A stretch of DNA of 32,960 nucleotides, taken from contig JAKLEH010000012.1 of assembly GCA_022703155.1 (NCBI GenBank), positions 1-32,960 on the forward strand, read 5' to 3'. A program made the position numbers and the translations under genes. A model generated the notes under the pieces. It was not told the origin of the DNA, did no database searches, and saw only the letters and a program-made list of their open reading frames with translations. The stretch is from Patescibacteria group bacterium (GTDB taxonomy: Bacteria > Patescibacteriota > Patescibacteriia > 2-12-FULL-60-25). Each line of letters opens with the position of its first letter. Positions within the stretch are counted from its first letter, which is position 1. Below, piece after piece: positions 15,542 through 23,566 of the stretch.

Positions 15542-17659
15542 ATGAAAAAAGCGCCCGTTGCCGTAGGCGTATCCATTGTCGTTTTGGCCTTGGTTGGTGG
15601 GTTGTGGTGGTTTTGGTCGTTGGGCAACTTGCCTGAAGAAACCGCGCCCAAAACGCGTTTGGCTATCGGCCAAGGATCGGTTTTCGTGACCAAAGCGGAG
15701 TCCGGCAATGAGGAACAAGGGGCGAGCGGCATGGAATTGGGGGCCGGGGACACGGTACGCACCGGGCCGTCGTCCGTGGCCAGCGTCGTGGCCGACGACC
15801 GCGCCGATATCCGATTGGACGAAAACACGACCGTGAAGTTGGAAAAAAACGATTATCCGTGGTCTTTGGGTTTGGCCATGCGCGTGCACCTGCAGGCCGG
15901 CCGAGTATGGTCGCGTTTGCTTAAGTTGGTGGATGCGGACCAAAACTTCGAGGCCGTGACCGACGACACGGTGGCTACGGTCCGGGGTACGGCTTTGGGT
16001 TTGGTCAGGCGGAACGGCAACGACCGGGTCGTGGTGGACCATGGAGGTTTGGTGGTGCGGCGCGACGACGGCGACCGCATCGTGGTCGGCGGGCAATGGC
16101 TAGACGCATCGGCCGAAGGCCGATTGACCAACGGCGACATGTCCAGTTCCACGTGGCGTGACGATCCGTGGGTGGCCAAGCAACGCGAGGCCGACGCCAA
16201 ATTCGAATTGGCCGCGTCCAAAATCATGGCCCAAAACGCGGCGGCCGGCGAAGGCTTATCGCCGGACGAATGGCTGTACACGTTGCAGTCTTGGTCGGAA
16301 TCCTGGCATCTGAAAACCGCGGGCAAAGACGCGCCGAATTTGTACGGTCGTTATTTTGGGCGCCGTTTGTACCAGGTCAGGGATTTGGTGTTGCGCGGCA
16401 AGTCGGGTTTGGCTTACCACGTTTTGACCGAAACCGAAGACGAATTCGGACGCTTGTCGTCCGGCCCCGACGGCCAGGCGTATCGCAAAGCGGCGCGTGC
16501 GTCCGTGGGACGGATGGTCTTGTCCATGTCGGACGTCAAACCCGAGGACGCTTTATACAAAATCAAAATGCGCCTGGAGGATCTGCAAGTCAAAGTGTGG
16601 TCCGACGACGCGTTGCAGGAATTGTACGCGCGCAGCTTGGGTACGGATTCGCGTTTGGACGAAGCCGAGCGATTGGAATGTAAAAACTCAGCCGACGCCG
16701 ATCGGTTGGGCTTGGCCAAGGACGCGGCGGAACAGAGCCTCAAGCGCGTGCAGTCCGATGCGGGCAAGGCCCAGCTCGATGCGCGACGCAAATCCGTTTT
16801 GGACGATAAGTGGGAGGTCGAACGCGCGCGCCTAACCGTCTTGGAACAACGCATCAAGGATTGCGTGGCGCCCGTAATCACGTCCACGACCACGCTGCCA
16901 ACGGCTACTTCCACGACCGCCACGACCACGGCCGATGTACCGCCAACGGCCACTTCGACGATTACGTCGCCGTCCGGCCAGACCTCTGATAAAACCGCGC
17001 CGCCCGCAACCAATGGCGCTACCGGACAGCAAACGGACGGCCAAACCATGGGCCAGACCCAACCTCCGGCCGGCACGCAAACCGCGTCGTTGGGTTTGAC
17101 GCGCATCGAACTCTTCGCCCAACCCAATCCGGCCAACGTGGGCAACAAGGTCACTTTATACGTAAAAGGATATCTGGCCGACGGTTCGACCCTGGACGTC
17201 ACGTCCAAAGCCACGTTCGCGGAAAGCGGCGGTTTAGGCGCCTTGAACGGCTCGACTTACTTGCCAAGCAAATCCGGTTCCGCGACTTTGATGGCCACGG
17301 TTTTAGACGGCACGCAAACGTTGCGCGCCAGCGTGTCGCTGCAGGTCGGGCAGGTTTTGAACGTTTTGAGCGGATTGCGCCTGTCCATGGCCAACGGCAC
17401 CACGGTTTACGTCGGCCAATCGCGGAGTTTGACGGCCACGGCCGTGTATTCGAGCGGCTATACGCAAAACGTGACCATGTCGGTCAAATTCACGGCTGAC
17501 GGAACGGCCGGCACGGTCTCCGGCTCCACCTTCACGGCAGACAAGCAAATCACGGGCCAGGTCACCGTGTCCGCCAGCTACACCGAAGGCGGCGTAACCA
17601 AAACCGCGGACTTGCCCATCAACGTGGTGTCGGGTTCGCTCATGCAAACCGTGCAATAG
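15542..17659 (+). CDS. FecR-domain envelope protein with Ig-like (Big) C-terminus
   Basis: 705 residues from ATG 15542. One N-terminal membrane helix (residues 5-27) anchors it, with the rest outside the membrane. Residues ~35-165 form a FecR domain: GQGSVFV, GDTVRTGPSSVASVV, RLDENTTVKL, GRVW and TVRGTALGL. Residues ~205-440 are helical and charged and could be a coiled coil or helical repeat. A Thr/Pro/Gln-rich linker follows (~445-520). Two Big-type Ig domains end the protein (TRIELFAQP...GNKVTL and GLRLSMANG...VGQSRSLTATAVY). FecR domains act as periplasmic sensors or partners of signalling proteins. Here the next gene is a CHASE2 adenylate cyclase with no terminator between, so it probably tunes or presents a signal to that cyclase. 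Ligand unknown. Confidence 0.88.
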   Translation: MKKAPVAVGVSIVVLALVGGLWWFWSLGNLPEETAPKTRLAIGQGSVFVTKAESGNEEQGASGMELGAGDTVRTGPSSVASVVADDRADIRLDENTTVKLEKNDYPWSLGLAMRVHLQAGRVWSRLLKLVDADQNFEAVTDDTVATVRGTALGLVRRNGNDRVVVDHGGLVVRRDDGDRIVVGGQWLDASAEGRLTNGDMSSSTWRDDPWVAKQREADAKFELAASKIMAQNAAAGEGLSPDEWLYTLQSWSESWHLKTAGKDAPNLYGRYFGRRLYQVRDLVLRGKSGLAYHVLTETEDEFGRLSSGPDGQAYRKAARASVGRMVLSMSDVKPEDALYKIKMRLEDLQVKVWSDDALQELYARSLGTDSRLDEAERLECKNSADADRLGLAKDAAEQSLKRVQSDAGKAQLDARRKSVLDDKWEVERARLTVLEQRIKDCVAPVITSTTTLPTATSTTATTTADVPPTATSTITSPSGQTSDKTAPPATNGATGQQTDGQTMGQTQPPAGTQTASLGLTRIELFAQPNPANVGNKVTLYVKGYLADGSTLDVTSKATFAESGGLGALNGSTYLPSKSGSATLMATVLDGTQTLRASVSLQVGQVLNVLSGLRLSMANGTTVYVGQSRSLTATAVYSSGYTQNVTMSVKFTADGTAGTVSGSTFTADKQITGQVTVSASYTEGGVTKTADLPINVVSGSLMQTVQ

Positions 17660-17674
17660 CAATTAACTCCAAAA

Positions 17675-17774
17675 TGTCATTTCGGTGAAATCGGAGCAGA
17701 GCCTGCCTTGAGCGAGCATCGAGTAGTTTGCGAGTCGAATGGGAGGTGTCTTCGAATCAGAACCGCTATCGAGA
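17675..17774. repeat. Dispersed repeat, copy 1 (upstream of adenylate cyclase)
   Basis: It begins TGTCAT..CG with ATCGGAGC and ends with a 32-nt tail (17743-17774) containing AGAACCGCTA. That tail matches 27 of 32 positions at 19843-19874 beyond the cyclase gene. Copy 1 has about 40 nt extra in the middle. It fills the whole gap between FecR and cyclase genes. Confidence 0.7.
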
Positions 17775-17776
17775 AT

Positions 17777-19786
17777 ATGTCCTACGAACTTAAAGGTTTG
17801 ACGCGCGGCAATGGCGATTGGCTTAAGCCGCTCGCCGTGGGCGGGGCCGTGGGCTTGGTCTGCGCCGTTTTCATGTGGGCCGGTCTCATGGAGTCGTGGA
17901 GCCATCGTGCCACAGACAAGATGTTTTTGCCGCGTCCGGCCGATGCGCGCATCGCGATCGTGGCCATCGACGACGCTTCCATCGCGCGTTTGGGGCGTTG
18001 GCCGTGGCCGCGCGGCACACACGCCAAAATCATCGACAACATCGCGGCCCAAAAACCGCGCGCCATCGGCTATGACGTGAATTTTCCAGAAACTTCGAAC
18101 CCGGCCGACGATGCGGCTTTGGCCCAGGCCGTAAAAAACGCGGGCAACGTGGTCATGCCCATTGAACTCGAGGTCAAGACCTCGTCCGACGCGGTGTATT
18201 TCGATTCCAGCAAAATGTTGCGGCCCATCCCGGAAATCTCGGGCGCAGCCGTGCGTTTGGGCCACGTCAACCAGCAGCCGGATAGCGACGGCGTGGTGCG
18301 GCGCGTGGCTTTGGCCGTAACGGCACCGGATAAATCGCGCATTCCGTCGTTCGCTTCGCAGGTCGCCGAAGTCGGGGGCACGAAAGTCGATCCCGCCGAA
18401 GGCACGGACGCGCAAAAACGTTTGATCATTTCCTATCCCGACGCGCCGGGCAAAGCGTTCGTGAATTGGTTTTCGGCCGCGGACGTGTTTGACGGGTCCG
18501 TGCGTTTGGACGCGCTCAAGGGCGCGTTCGTGCTGGTGGGGGCCACGGCTCCGGATTTGCACGATACGGTCATCACGCCCACTTCCAACGGCCGCAGCAT
18601 GCCGGGCGTGGAAGTGCATGCTTCGGTTTTGGACACGTTGTTGCAGCATCGTTTTTTGCGCGCGGTGCCGGCATGGTTCAATGCGCTGCTTTTGGCCGTC
18701 TTGGGCCTGTTGATGGGTTTGATCGTGCCGCGCATGCGCGCGCGCTGGTCCGTGCCCATGGCTTTAGCCATTTGGATAGGTTGGTTCGTGGCCGCGTTTT
18801 TACTGTTTGATCGCGGTTGGATTTTGGACGTGCTATGGGCCACCTTCACCCTGTTCATCGGATTCGCGGCCGTGGTCTTGGAGCGCCGCATAGCCTCCGA
18901 GCGCCAAAAACGCGAAATTCGCAACGCCTTTTCGCGTTATGTCTCGGGTTCGGTGGTCAAATCCATTTTGGATGATCCGTCGAAATTAAAACTAGGCGGC
19001 GAGCGCCGGCGCATGACCGTTCTGTTTTCAGACGTGCGCGGCTTCACCACCATCTCCGAAGGCCTGAAGCCTGAGCGTTTGGTGGAAATAATGAACACCT
19101 ACCTTTCGAGCATGACCGATGTGGTATTCGAAAACGGGGGAGTGCTGGACAAGTACATTGGCGACGCGGTCATGGCGTTTTGGAACGCGCCCTTCGACCA
19201 GCCGGACCACGCTGACCGGGCCGTCAAGACCGCACTCAATATGCTGGCCAAGCTCAAAGAGATGAACGCGGCGAACAAATTCGGCGATTTGCAGTTCAAG
19301 ATTGGTGTAGGCGTGAATACTGGGGATATGGTCGTGGGCAATATGGGGTCCGAAGACCGTTTCGATTACACGGTCATCGGCGACAGCGTCAACTTGGGTT
19401 CGCGCATGGAAAGCCTGACCAAAGAATACGGAGTGTCGTTGCTTGTTTCCGAGGCCACGCGCGAAGGGCTTAAGGAAAAATACCTGATGCGCGCCGTGGA
19501 CTTGGTGGCCGTCAAAGGCAAAAAAGAGCCGGTGCGCATGTACGAGGTCGTGAAACTTGAATCGGAAGCCTCGCCGGCCGACAACAAGCTGGTGGCGCGC
19601 TTCGGCGAAGCCATGCAAGCCTACAATGCCAAAGCCTTCGACAAGGCCGTGTCCATCACCGACGATCTGTTGTCCCAATTCCCGGACGACGGCCCGACCA
19701 AGGTGCTGAACGCGCGCGCCAAGCACTTCATGCAAGAACCCCCGCCCGCGGACTGGAACGGCGTGTGGGTGATGACGAAAAAGTGA
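17777..19786 (+). CDS. CHASE2-domain class III adenylate cyclase
   Basis: 669 residues; makes cAMP from ATP. One membrane helix at ~19-38. An extracytoplasmic CHASE2 domain at ~40-300 (IAIVAIDDASIARLGRWPWPR, AIGYDVNF, FVLVGATAPDLHDT, PGVEVHASVLDTLL). Three helices at ~300-368, then the catalytic domain. The metal-binding Asp are D419 in LFSDVRGFT and D463 in DKYIGDAV. K459 and T532 (in DYTVIGDSVN) are the ATP-selecting pair of the class IIIb type. N539 and R543 are the transition-state residues. All are present, so it should be active. The extension to 17708 is rejected because it lies in a repeat. No Shine-Dalgarno is seen. It is probably co-transcribed with the FecR gene. No cAMP receptor is visible in this window. 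Confidence 0.95.
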   Translation: MSYELKGLTRGNGDWLKPLAVGGAVGLVCAVFMWAGLMESWSHRATDKMFLPRPADARIAIVAIDDASIARLGRWPWPRGTHAKIIDNIAAQKPRAIGYDVNFPETSNPADDAALAQAVKNAGNVVMPIELEVKTSSDAVYFDSSKMLRPIPEISGAAVRLGHVNQQPDSDGVVRRVALAVTAPDKSRIPSFASQVAEVGGTKVDPAEGTDAQKRLIISYPDAPGKAFVNWFSAADVFDGSVRLDALKGAFVLVGATAPDLHDTVITPTSNGRSMPGVEVHASVLDTLLQHRFLRAVPAWFNALLLAVLGLLMGLIVPRMRARWSVPMALAIWIGWFVAAFLLFDRGWILDVLWATFTLFIGFAAVVLERRIASERQKREIRNAFSRYVSGSVVKSILDDPSKLKLGGERRRMTVLFSDVRGFTTISEGLKPERLVEIMNTYLSSMTDVVFENGGVLDKYIGDAVMAFWNAPFDQPDHADRAVKTALNMLAKLKEMNAANKFGDLQFKIGVGVNTGDMVVGNMGSEDRFDYTVIGDSVNLGSRMESLTKEYGVSLLVSEATREGLKEKYLMRAVDLVAVKGKKEPVRMYEVVKLESEASPADNKLVARFGEAMQAYNAKAFDKAVSITDDLLSQFPDDGPTKVLNARAKHFMQEPPPADWNGVWVMTKK

Positions 19787-19810
19787 AGAGTGCAGAATGC
19801 AGAATGAAAA
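19783..19810. repeat. 4 x 7-bp heptamer array
   Basis: Four units of RTGMARA (GTGAAGA, GTGCAGA and so on). It overlaps the stop codon of the adenylate cyclase gene. Confidence 0.65.
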
Positions 19811-19815
19811 GTAAT

Positions 19816-19874
19816 TGTCATCCCGAGGGAAGTCGGAGCGACGAGGTATCTTCAAAATAGAACCGCTAGCGAGA
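19816..19874. repeat. Dispersed repeat, copy 2 (downstream of adenylate cyclase)
   Basis: It starts TGTCAT, shares GTCGGAGC in the head and the 32-nt tail at 19843-19874 with the copy at 17675-17774, in the same orientation. It therefore forms direct repeats about 2.1 kb apart around the cyclase gene. Confidence 0.7.
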
Positions 19875-19881
19875 CGTAAAT

Positions 19882-19909
19882 AAAAATCCGGATTTTACTC
19901 CGGATTTTT
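19882..19909. terminator. Bidirectional terminator between adenylate cyclase and trpS
   Basis: AAAAATCCGGA, loop TTTTAC, TCCGGATTTTT: a perfect stem with A/T runs on both sides between two converging genes. Confidence 0.88.
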
Positions 19910-19932
19910 GAATTTTGCTCTTTGAATTTTGC
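19905..19932. repeat. 4 x 7-bp heptamer array next to the trpS stop
   Basis: Alternating units TTTTTGA/ATTTTGC and TCTTTGA/ATTTTGC, i.e. a 14-nt unit twice. It ends 1 nt before the trpS stop codon at 19934 and shares its first bases with the terminator. Confidence 0.55.
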
Positions 19933-19933
19933 T

Positions 19934-20926
19934 TTATCTTCCCAACCCCATCCGCTCCCTCACGACCTTCATCTTGGCCTCGGCGTTTTTGAGCGCCGTA
20001 TCGCGGCCCGCGTCCAGGATTTTTTTCAGTTCCGTCTTGTCCGTGAGGTAATGGTTGATCTTGTCGCGCAATGGGCCCATATGTTGGATGACTTGTTCGG
20101 CCAAATCCTTCTTGAAGTCGCCGTAGCCTTTGCCCGCGAATTTCTTTTCGATGTCCTTCATGGTCTCGCCGGTCATATGGTGGTAGATGGTCATGAGGTT
20201 GGAAACGGCCGGCTTCTTTTCCGGGTCGTAATGCACCAACGCCTCGCTGTCCGTGACCGAACGCATAATCTTTTTGCGGATGCTGTCGTCCGTGTCCGTC
20301 AAAAAGAGTGTGGCCGTTTCCGCCGTATCGCTCTTGGACATTTTTTTGGCCGGGTCCTGCAAGCTCATGATACGCGCGCCGACTTTTTGGATCAGGGGAT
20401 TGGGGACCACGAACGTCTCGCCAAAACGTTCGTTGAAGCGCCGGGCCAAAACGCGCGTGAGTTCCACGTGCTGCAGTTGGTCGTCGCCTACGGGCACCAA
20501 AGTGGTGTCGTAAATCAGGATGTCCGCGGCCATGAGCGCCGGATAACCGAACAGACCCACGCCCGCGCCTGCCGCGCCGCCTTTGCGCGATTTGTCCTTG
20601 AATTGGGTCATGCGTTCCAGTTCCCCGATCTTGGCGATGGTCATAAGCAGCCAGCCGAGCTCCGTGTGTTGCGGCACTTCGCTTTGGACGAATAAAGTCG
20701 TCTTTTCGGGAATGATGCCCACTGCCAAATACGTGGCCGCCGTGGTCAAAATGCGGTCGCGCAGCGCTTTGGGGTCTTGCGGCACGGTGATGGCGTGTTC
20801 GTCCACGATACAAAAATTGCAATGGTGTTCTTTTTGGATGTGGACCCATTGTTTTAGGGCGCCGATGTAATTGCCGATATGGAGCTGGTGCGTGGGCTGG
20901 ATGCCGGAAAATACGATGTCTTTCAT
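19934..20926 (-). CDS. trpS: Tryptophanyl-tRNA synthetase
   Basis: 330 residues, the normal length for bacterial TrpRS, from ATG 20926. The extension to 21022 lies in heptamer repeats and is rejected. It charges tRNA-Trp with tryptophan using ATP. The class I motifs are HIGN at 16-19 (LHIGNYIGA) and KMSKS at 195-199. Family landmarks GIQPTHQLHIGN, YPALMAADILIYD and VPVGDDQLQHVELTR are all present. The -10-like TACGAT lies 8 nt before ATG with TTGGAC upstream at 18 nt, inside the heptamer array, hinting at a leaderless message. Confidence 0.97.
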   Translation of the reverse strand: MKDIVFSGIQPTHQLHIGNYIGALKQWVHIQKEHHCNFCIVDEHAITVPQDPKALRDRILTTAATYLAVGIIPEKTTLFVQSEVPQHTELGWLLMTIAKIGELERMTQFKDKSRKGGAAGAGVGLFGYPALMAADILIYDTTLVPVGDDQLQHVELTRVLARRFNERFGETFVVPNPLIQKVGARIMSLQDPAKKMSKSDTAETATLFLTDTDDSIRKKIMRSVTDSEALVHYDPEKKPAVSNLMTIYHHMTGETMKDIEKKFAGKGYGDFKKDLAEQVIQHMGPLRDKINHYLTDKTELKKILDAGRDTALKNAEAKMKVVRERMGLGR

Positions 20927-20937
20927 ACCGAAACATC

Positions 20938-21015
20938 GTACAACGTCGAGCGTCGAACGTCCAACCGGGACGTCGGATGATTTACGTCGGAGAGTCGGAT
21001 GGTCGGACGTCGGAT
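20938..21015. repeat. Heptamer arrays upstream of trpS
   Basis: 20938-20965 is four heptamers of GTCGARC type. 20986-21015 is four GTCGGAN units with one extra base after the first two. The first block supplies the probable trpS promoter. Nothing else is seen in this gap apart from the terminator at 21021-21046. Confidence 0.7.
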
Positions 21016-21020
21016 AAACC

Positions 21021-21046
21021 AAAAAGCCCCGGGCGGGGCTTTTTTA
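21021..21046 (-). terminator. Terminator downstream of the RNase J gene
   Basis: AAAAAGCCCC, loop GGGC, GGGGCTTTTTT: a strong stem with A/T runs on both sides. It lies about 140 nt after the RNase J stop. The intervening 21047-21182 holds only degenerate TCCGACTT words. Confidence 0.82.
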
Positions 21047-21182
21047 GTTTTTGTCTTTTATCGGGTCGTTTCCATCGGTCGGCGCTCCTATTTTATTCAT
21101 TACATGAGGGACTGGATGGATTGTACGACTTTTCCGACTTTGACTTCCTGTTTACTGACCTCCGACTTTCCGACTCAATTCG

Positions 21183-23276
21183 TTACACTTCAACGATCAA
21201 CGTCAGCACCATGGGCCTGCGTCCGGTCTTATCGAACAGGAATTGGCCCAGGTCGTCGCGTACCTTGTCTTTGAGGTATTGGCCGTTGGCGCTGGAACGC
21301 GGGTCCGTGTCCTTGAGGATGGACGCCACCTTTTTGCGCGCCACGGGCAACAGCTCTTGGTGTTCTTTCATGAACACGAAGCCGCGCGTGAGGACTTCGG
21401 GCAGCTTCATGAGCTTGCCGGTTTGGGCCGAGACCACGGCCAGCACGATGGCCACGCCGTCTTTGGAAAGTTCCATGCGGTCGCGCAGCACGATGTGGTT
21501 GGTGTCGCCCACGCCCAAGCCGTCCACGAATACGTATTCGCTGGGGATTTTTTTGTTGGTCAGGATGCCGTTGCGTTGCGAGTCGAATTCCGCTATTTGG
21601 CCGTTGTCGGCGATGAAAATGTTTTTCGGATCGAACCCGCCTTCAACCGCAGCCTTGGCATGCAATCTCAGGAACGAATGGTGGCCCTCGATGGGCATCA
21701 GGTATTTGGGGCGCAGCAATTGGTGCATGTACTTGAGGTCCTCTTGGCGCGCGTGGCCGCCGGCGTGCACATCCATCATTTGGTAGTGCACGACTTCGGC
21801 GCCTTCGCGGAACAGGGTGTCCTTAAGGCGCTGCACGCTGCGTTCGTTGCCCGGAATGACTGACGACGAGAAGACCACGGTGTCGCCCTGTTCGATGCGC
21901 AGCATGGAATGTTCGCCGCTGGCGATGCGCATGAGAATGGCACGGTCCTCGCCCTGCGCGCCCGTGCAGATGATGACCACCTTGTCGTCCGGCAATTTGA
22001 GCGCCTGCTTGAGGTCCACCATGGTGCCTTTTTGGATCTTCATGTAACCCAGTTCTTGGGCGATGCCCACGTTGGATTTCATGGAAAAACCTTCGATGCA
22101 CACCCGGCGGCCCATGCGTTCGCAAGCCCAGATGATCTGTTGGATGCGGCCCAACATCGAGGAGAACGTGCCGATGATGATGCGGCCTTTGGCGTTGGCG
22201 ATGATGTCGTCGATGTTGTGTTGGATGTCGCCTTCGGTCAGCTGGCGGCCGGGCAGCGAGGCGTTGGTCGAGTCAGCCATGAGGCAGAGCACGCCCTGGT
22301 CGCCCAAGCGTTTGATTTTGTCGATTTCCGTGGGTTTGTCGCCCGACGGGTTGGGGTCGATTTTGAAGTCGCCGGTGTGCACGATGGTGCCGTTGGGCGT
22401 ATGGATGGCCACGCCGAACGAATCCGGGATGTTATGCGACACGCGGAAGAATTCGATTTTGAAGCAGCCGAGTTGCAATACGTCGTCCGTATTGACGATG
22501 TTGATTTTTAGCGGCGCTACGCCTTTGAATTCTTCCTGGCGCTTCTTGACGATGCCGGCCGTGAGCGCGCTCATGAAGAGCGGCGGATTGCCCAAGCGGG
22601 GCGCCAAGTAGGGGATGCCGCCGATGTGGTCCAAGTGGCCGTGCGTGATGATGCCGCCGCGGATGTTCTTGAGCTTGTCCTGCAGGTAGCTCAAATTCGG
22701 GATGATGAAGTCCACGCCCGGCATGTCGTCTTCCGGGAACTGCAGCCCCATGTCGATGAGGATGATGTCGTTTTTATATTCGATAAGCGACATGTTGCGG
22801 CCTACTTCCTCGTTGCCGCCCAAAACGACGACGCGCACGCGGTCGCCCGCGCCCAACGTGTCCTTGTCCGTGCCGGTCTTGAGGCGCGGCTTGTGCTTGT
22901 AGGTGTGCAAACGCGGTTGTCCGTCGCGCACGCCGCGGCGCATTTGGCCGCGCCGGTCGCGGTTTTTGCGGTTTTCGCCCGGTTGGCCCTGGCCTTCGCG
23001 GCGGCGGTCGTCCTCGCGGCGTTGCGGCTGTTGGTTTGGCTTGTCGAATTTGCCGAATTTCAAACGCTCCGGACTTTGCCCGGCCGCGCGCAGTTGCTCG
23101 GTTTTGAGCGCCGCTTGCTTGATGGCCTTGGCGATGATGTCCTTATTGTCGGTCTTTTTGTGCGGCGGGTTTTGGTTGGTTTGTCCAGCGCCCGGCGCGC
23201 GGTTTTTGCCCGAGAAGTGTCGGGGACCCTTGCCTGTCCGACCGAAAGACGGATGGATCTTGAAAAAGGGTTCCAT
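21183..23276 (-). CDS. rnj: Ribonuclease J with long basic N-terminal extension
   Basis: 697 residues. A metallo-beta-lactamase/beta-CASP ribonuclease with 5' exo- and endonuclease activity in RNA decay and maturation. The catalytic core begins about residue 145 (DRVRVVVLGGNEEVGRNM). The zinc motif HGHLDH is at 212-217, followed by SHNIPDSFGV, HTGDFK, LMADSTN and GFSMKSN. The C-terminal IEGHHSFLRLHAKAA and VFVDGLGVGD are typical RNase J text. The core length is normal (~550). The first ~143 residues are extra: Lys/Arg/Gln/Gly-rich, probably disordered, with one helical piece (NKDIIAKAIKQAALKTEQL). This likely binds RNA or a partner. It stands alone between trpS and an opposing gene. Confidence 0.97.
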   Translation of the reverse strand: MEPFFKIHPSFGRTGKGPRHFSGKNRAPGAGQTNQNPPHKKTDNKDIIAKAIKQAALKTEQLRAAGQSPERLKFGKFDKPNQQPQRREDDRRREGQGQPGENRKNRDRRGQMRRGVRDGQPRLHTYKHKPRLKTGTDKDTLGAGDRVRVVVLGGNEEVGRNMSLIEYKNDIILIDMGLQFPEDDMPGVDFIIPNLSYLQDKLKNIRGGIITHGHLDHIGGIPYLAPRLGNPPLFMSALTAGIVKKRQEEFKGVAPLKINIVNTDDVLQLGCFKIEFFRVSHNIPDSFGVAIHTPNGTIVHTGDFKIDPNPSGDKPTEIDKIKRLGDQGVLCLMADSTNASLPGRQLTEGDIQHNIDDIIANAKGRIIIGTFSSMLGRIQQIIWACERMGRRVCIEGFSMKSNVGIAQELGYMKIQKGTMVDLKQALKLPDDKVVIICTGAQGEDRAILMRIASGEHSMLRIEQGDTVVFSSSVIPGNERSVQRLKDTLFREGAEVVHYQMMDVHAGGHARQEDLKYMHQLLRPKYLMPIEGHHSFLRLHAKAAVEGGFDPKNIFIADNGQIAEFDSQRNGILTNKKIPSEYVFVDGLGVGDTNHIVLRDRMELSKDGVAIVLAVVSAQTGKLMKLPEVLTRGFVFMKEHQELLPVARKKVASILKDTDPRSSANGQYLKDKVRDDLGQFLFDKTGRRPMVLTLIVEV

Positions 23277-23566
23277 AGTTTTTGTGTATTCGCTAAAAAG
23301 CGATTGGTTTGCGTAATCAACAATCCGCCGTCCGCCATAGCGGGGTCGGTTATAATGTCTACGCTTGTTGGATGAAGTCGCCTGTAACGAGGCGGACTAA
23401 CATAAAAGAATGAATAATTGGGGAACAGAACGCGGAACAAAATTCAAAAATCAAGGTAAAAAATCTTCAATTTTTGAATCACGACTGTTGAAATTCGGCT
23501 TAACCTAGTCCAAATTGGCAACAGGCGTCATTCACGATATGCTTACTATACACCTTTTACGGTTAT
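23277..23566. other. Divergent intergenic region between RNase J and HEXXH genes
   Basis: No gene seen. It holds a 23-nt hairpin at 23376-23398 (AGTCGCCT / AGGCGGACT with one bulge) about 100 nt upstream of RNase J, a stray TATAAT on the plus strand at 23351-23356 without a convincing -35, and the promoter of the 23567 gene at 23515-23543. Confidence 0.4.
23515..23543 (+). promoter_or_regulatory. Promoter of the HEXXH protein gene
   Basis: TTGGCA (23515-23520), 17-nt spacer, TATGCT (23538-23543), about 16 nt of leader to ATG 23567. Confidence 0.5.

Noticed and set aside
17708-17776. N-terminal extension of the adenylate cyclase
   Set aside because: The added 23 residues are encoded by the dispersed repeat and have no membrane-protein character; ATG 17777 begins the natural N-terminus.
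20927-21022. N-terminal extension of TrpRS
   Set aside because: Encoded entirely by heptamer arrays; family N-terminus begins at ATG 20926.
23351-23398. Small RNA gene from a plus-strand TATAAT and following hairpin
   Set aside because: There is no convincing -35 and no T-run after the hairpin, so a transcript end cannot be placed.
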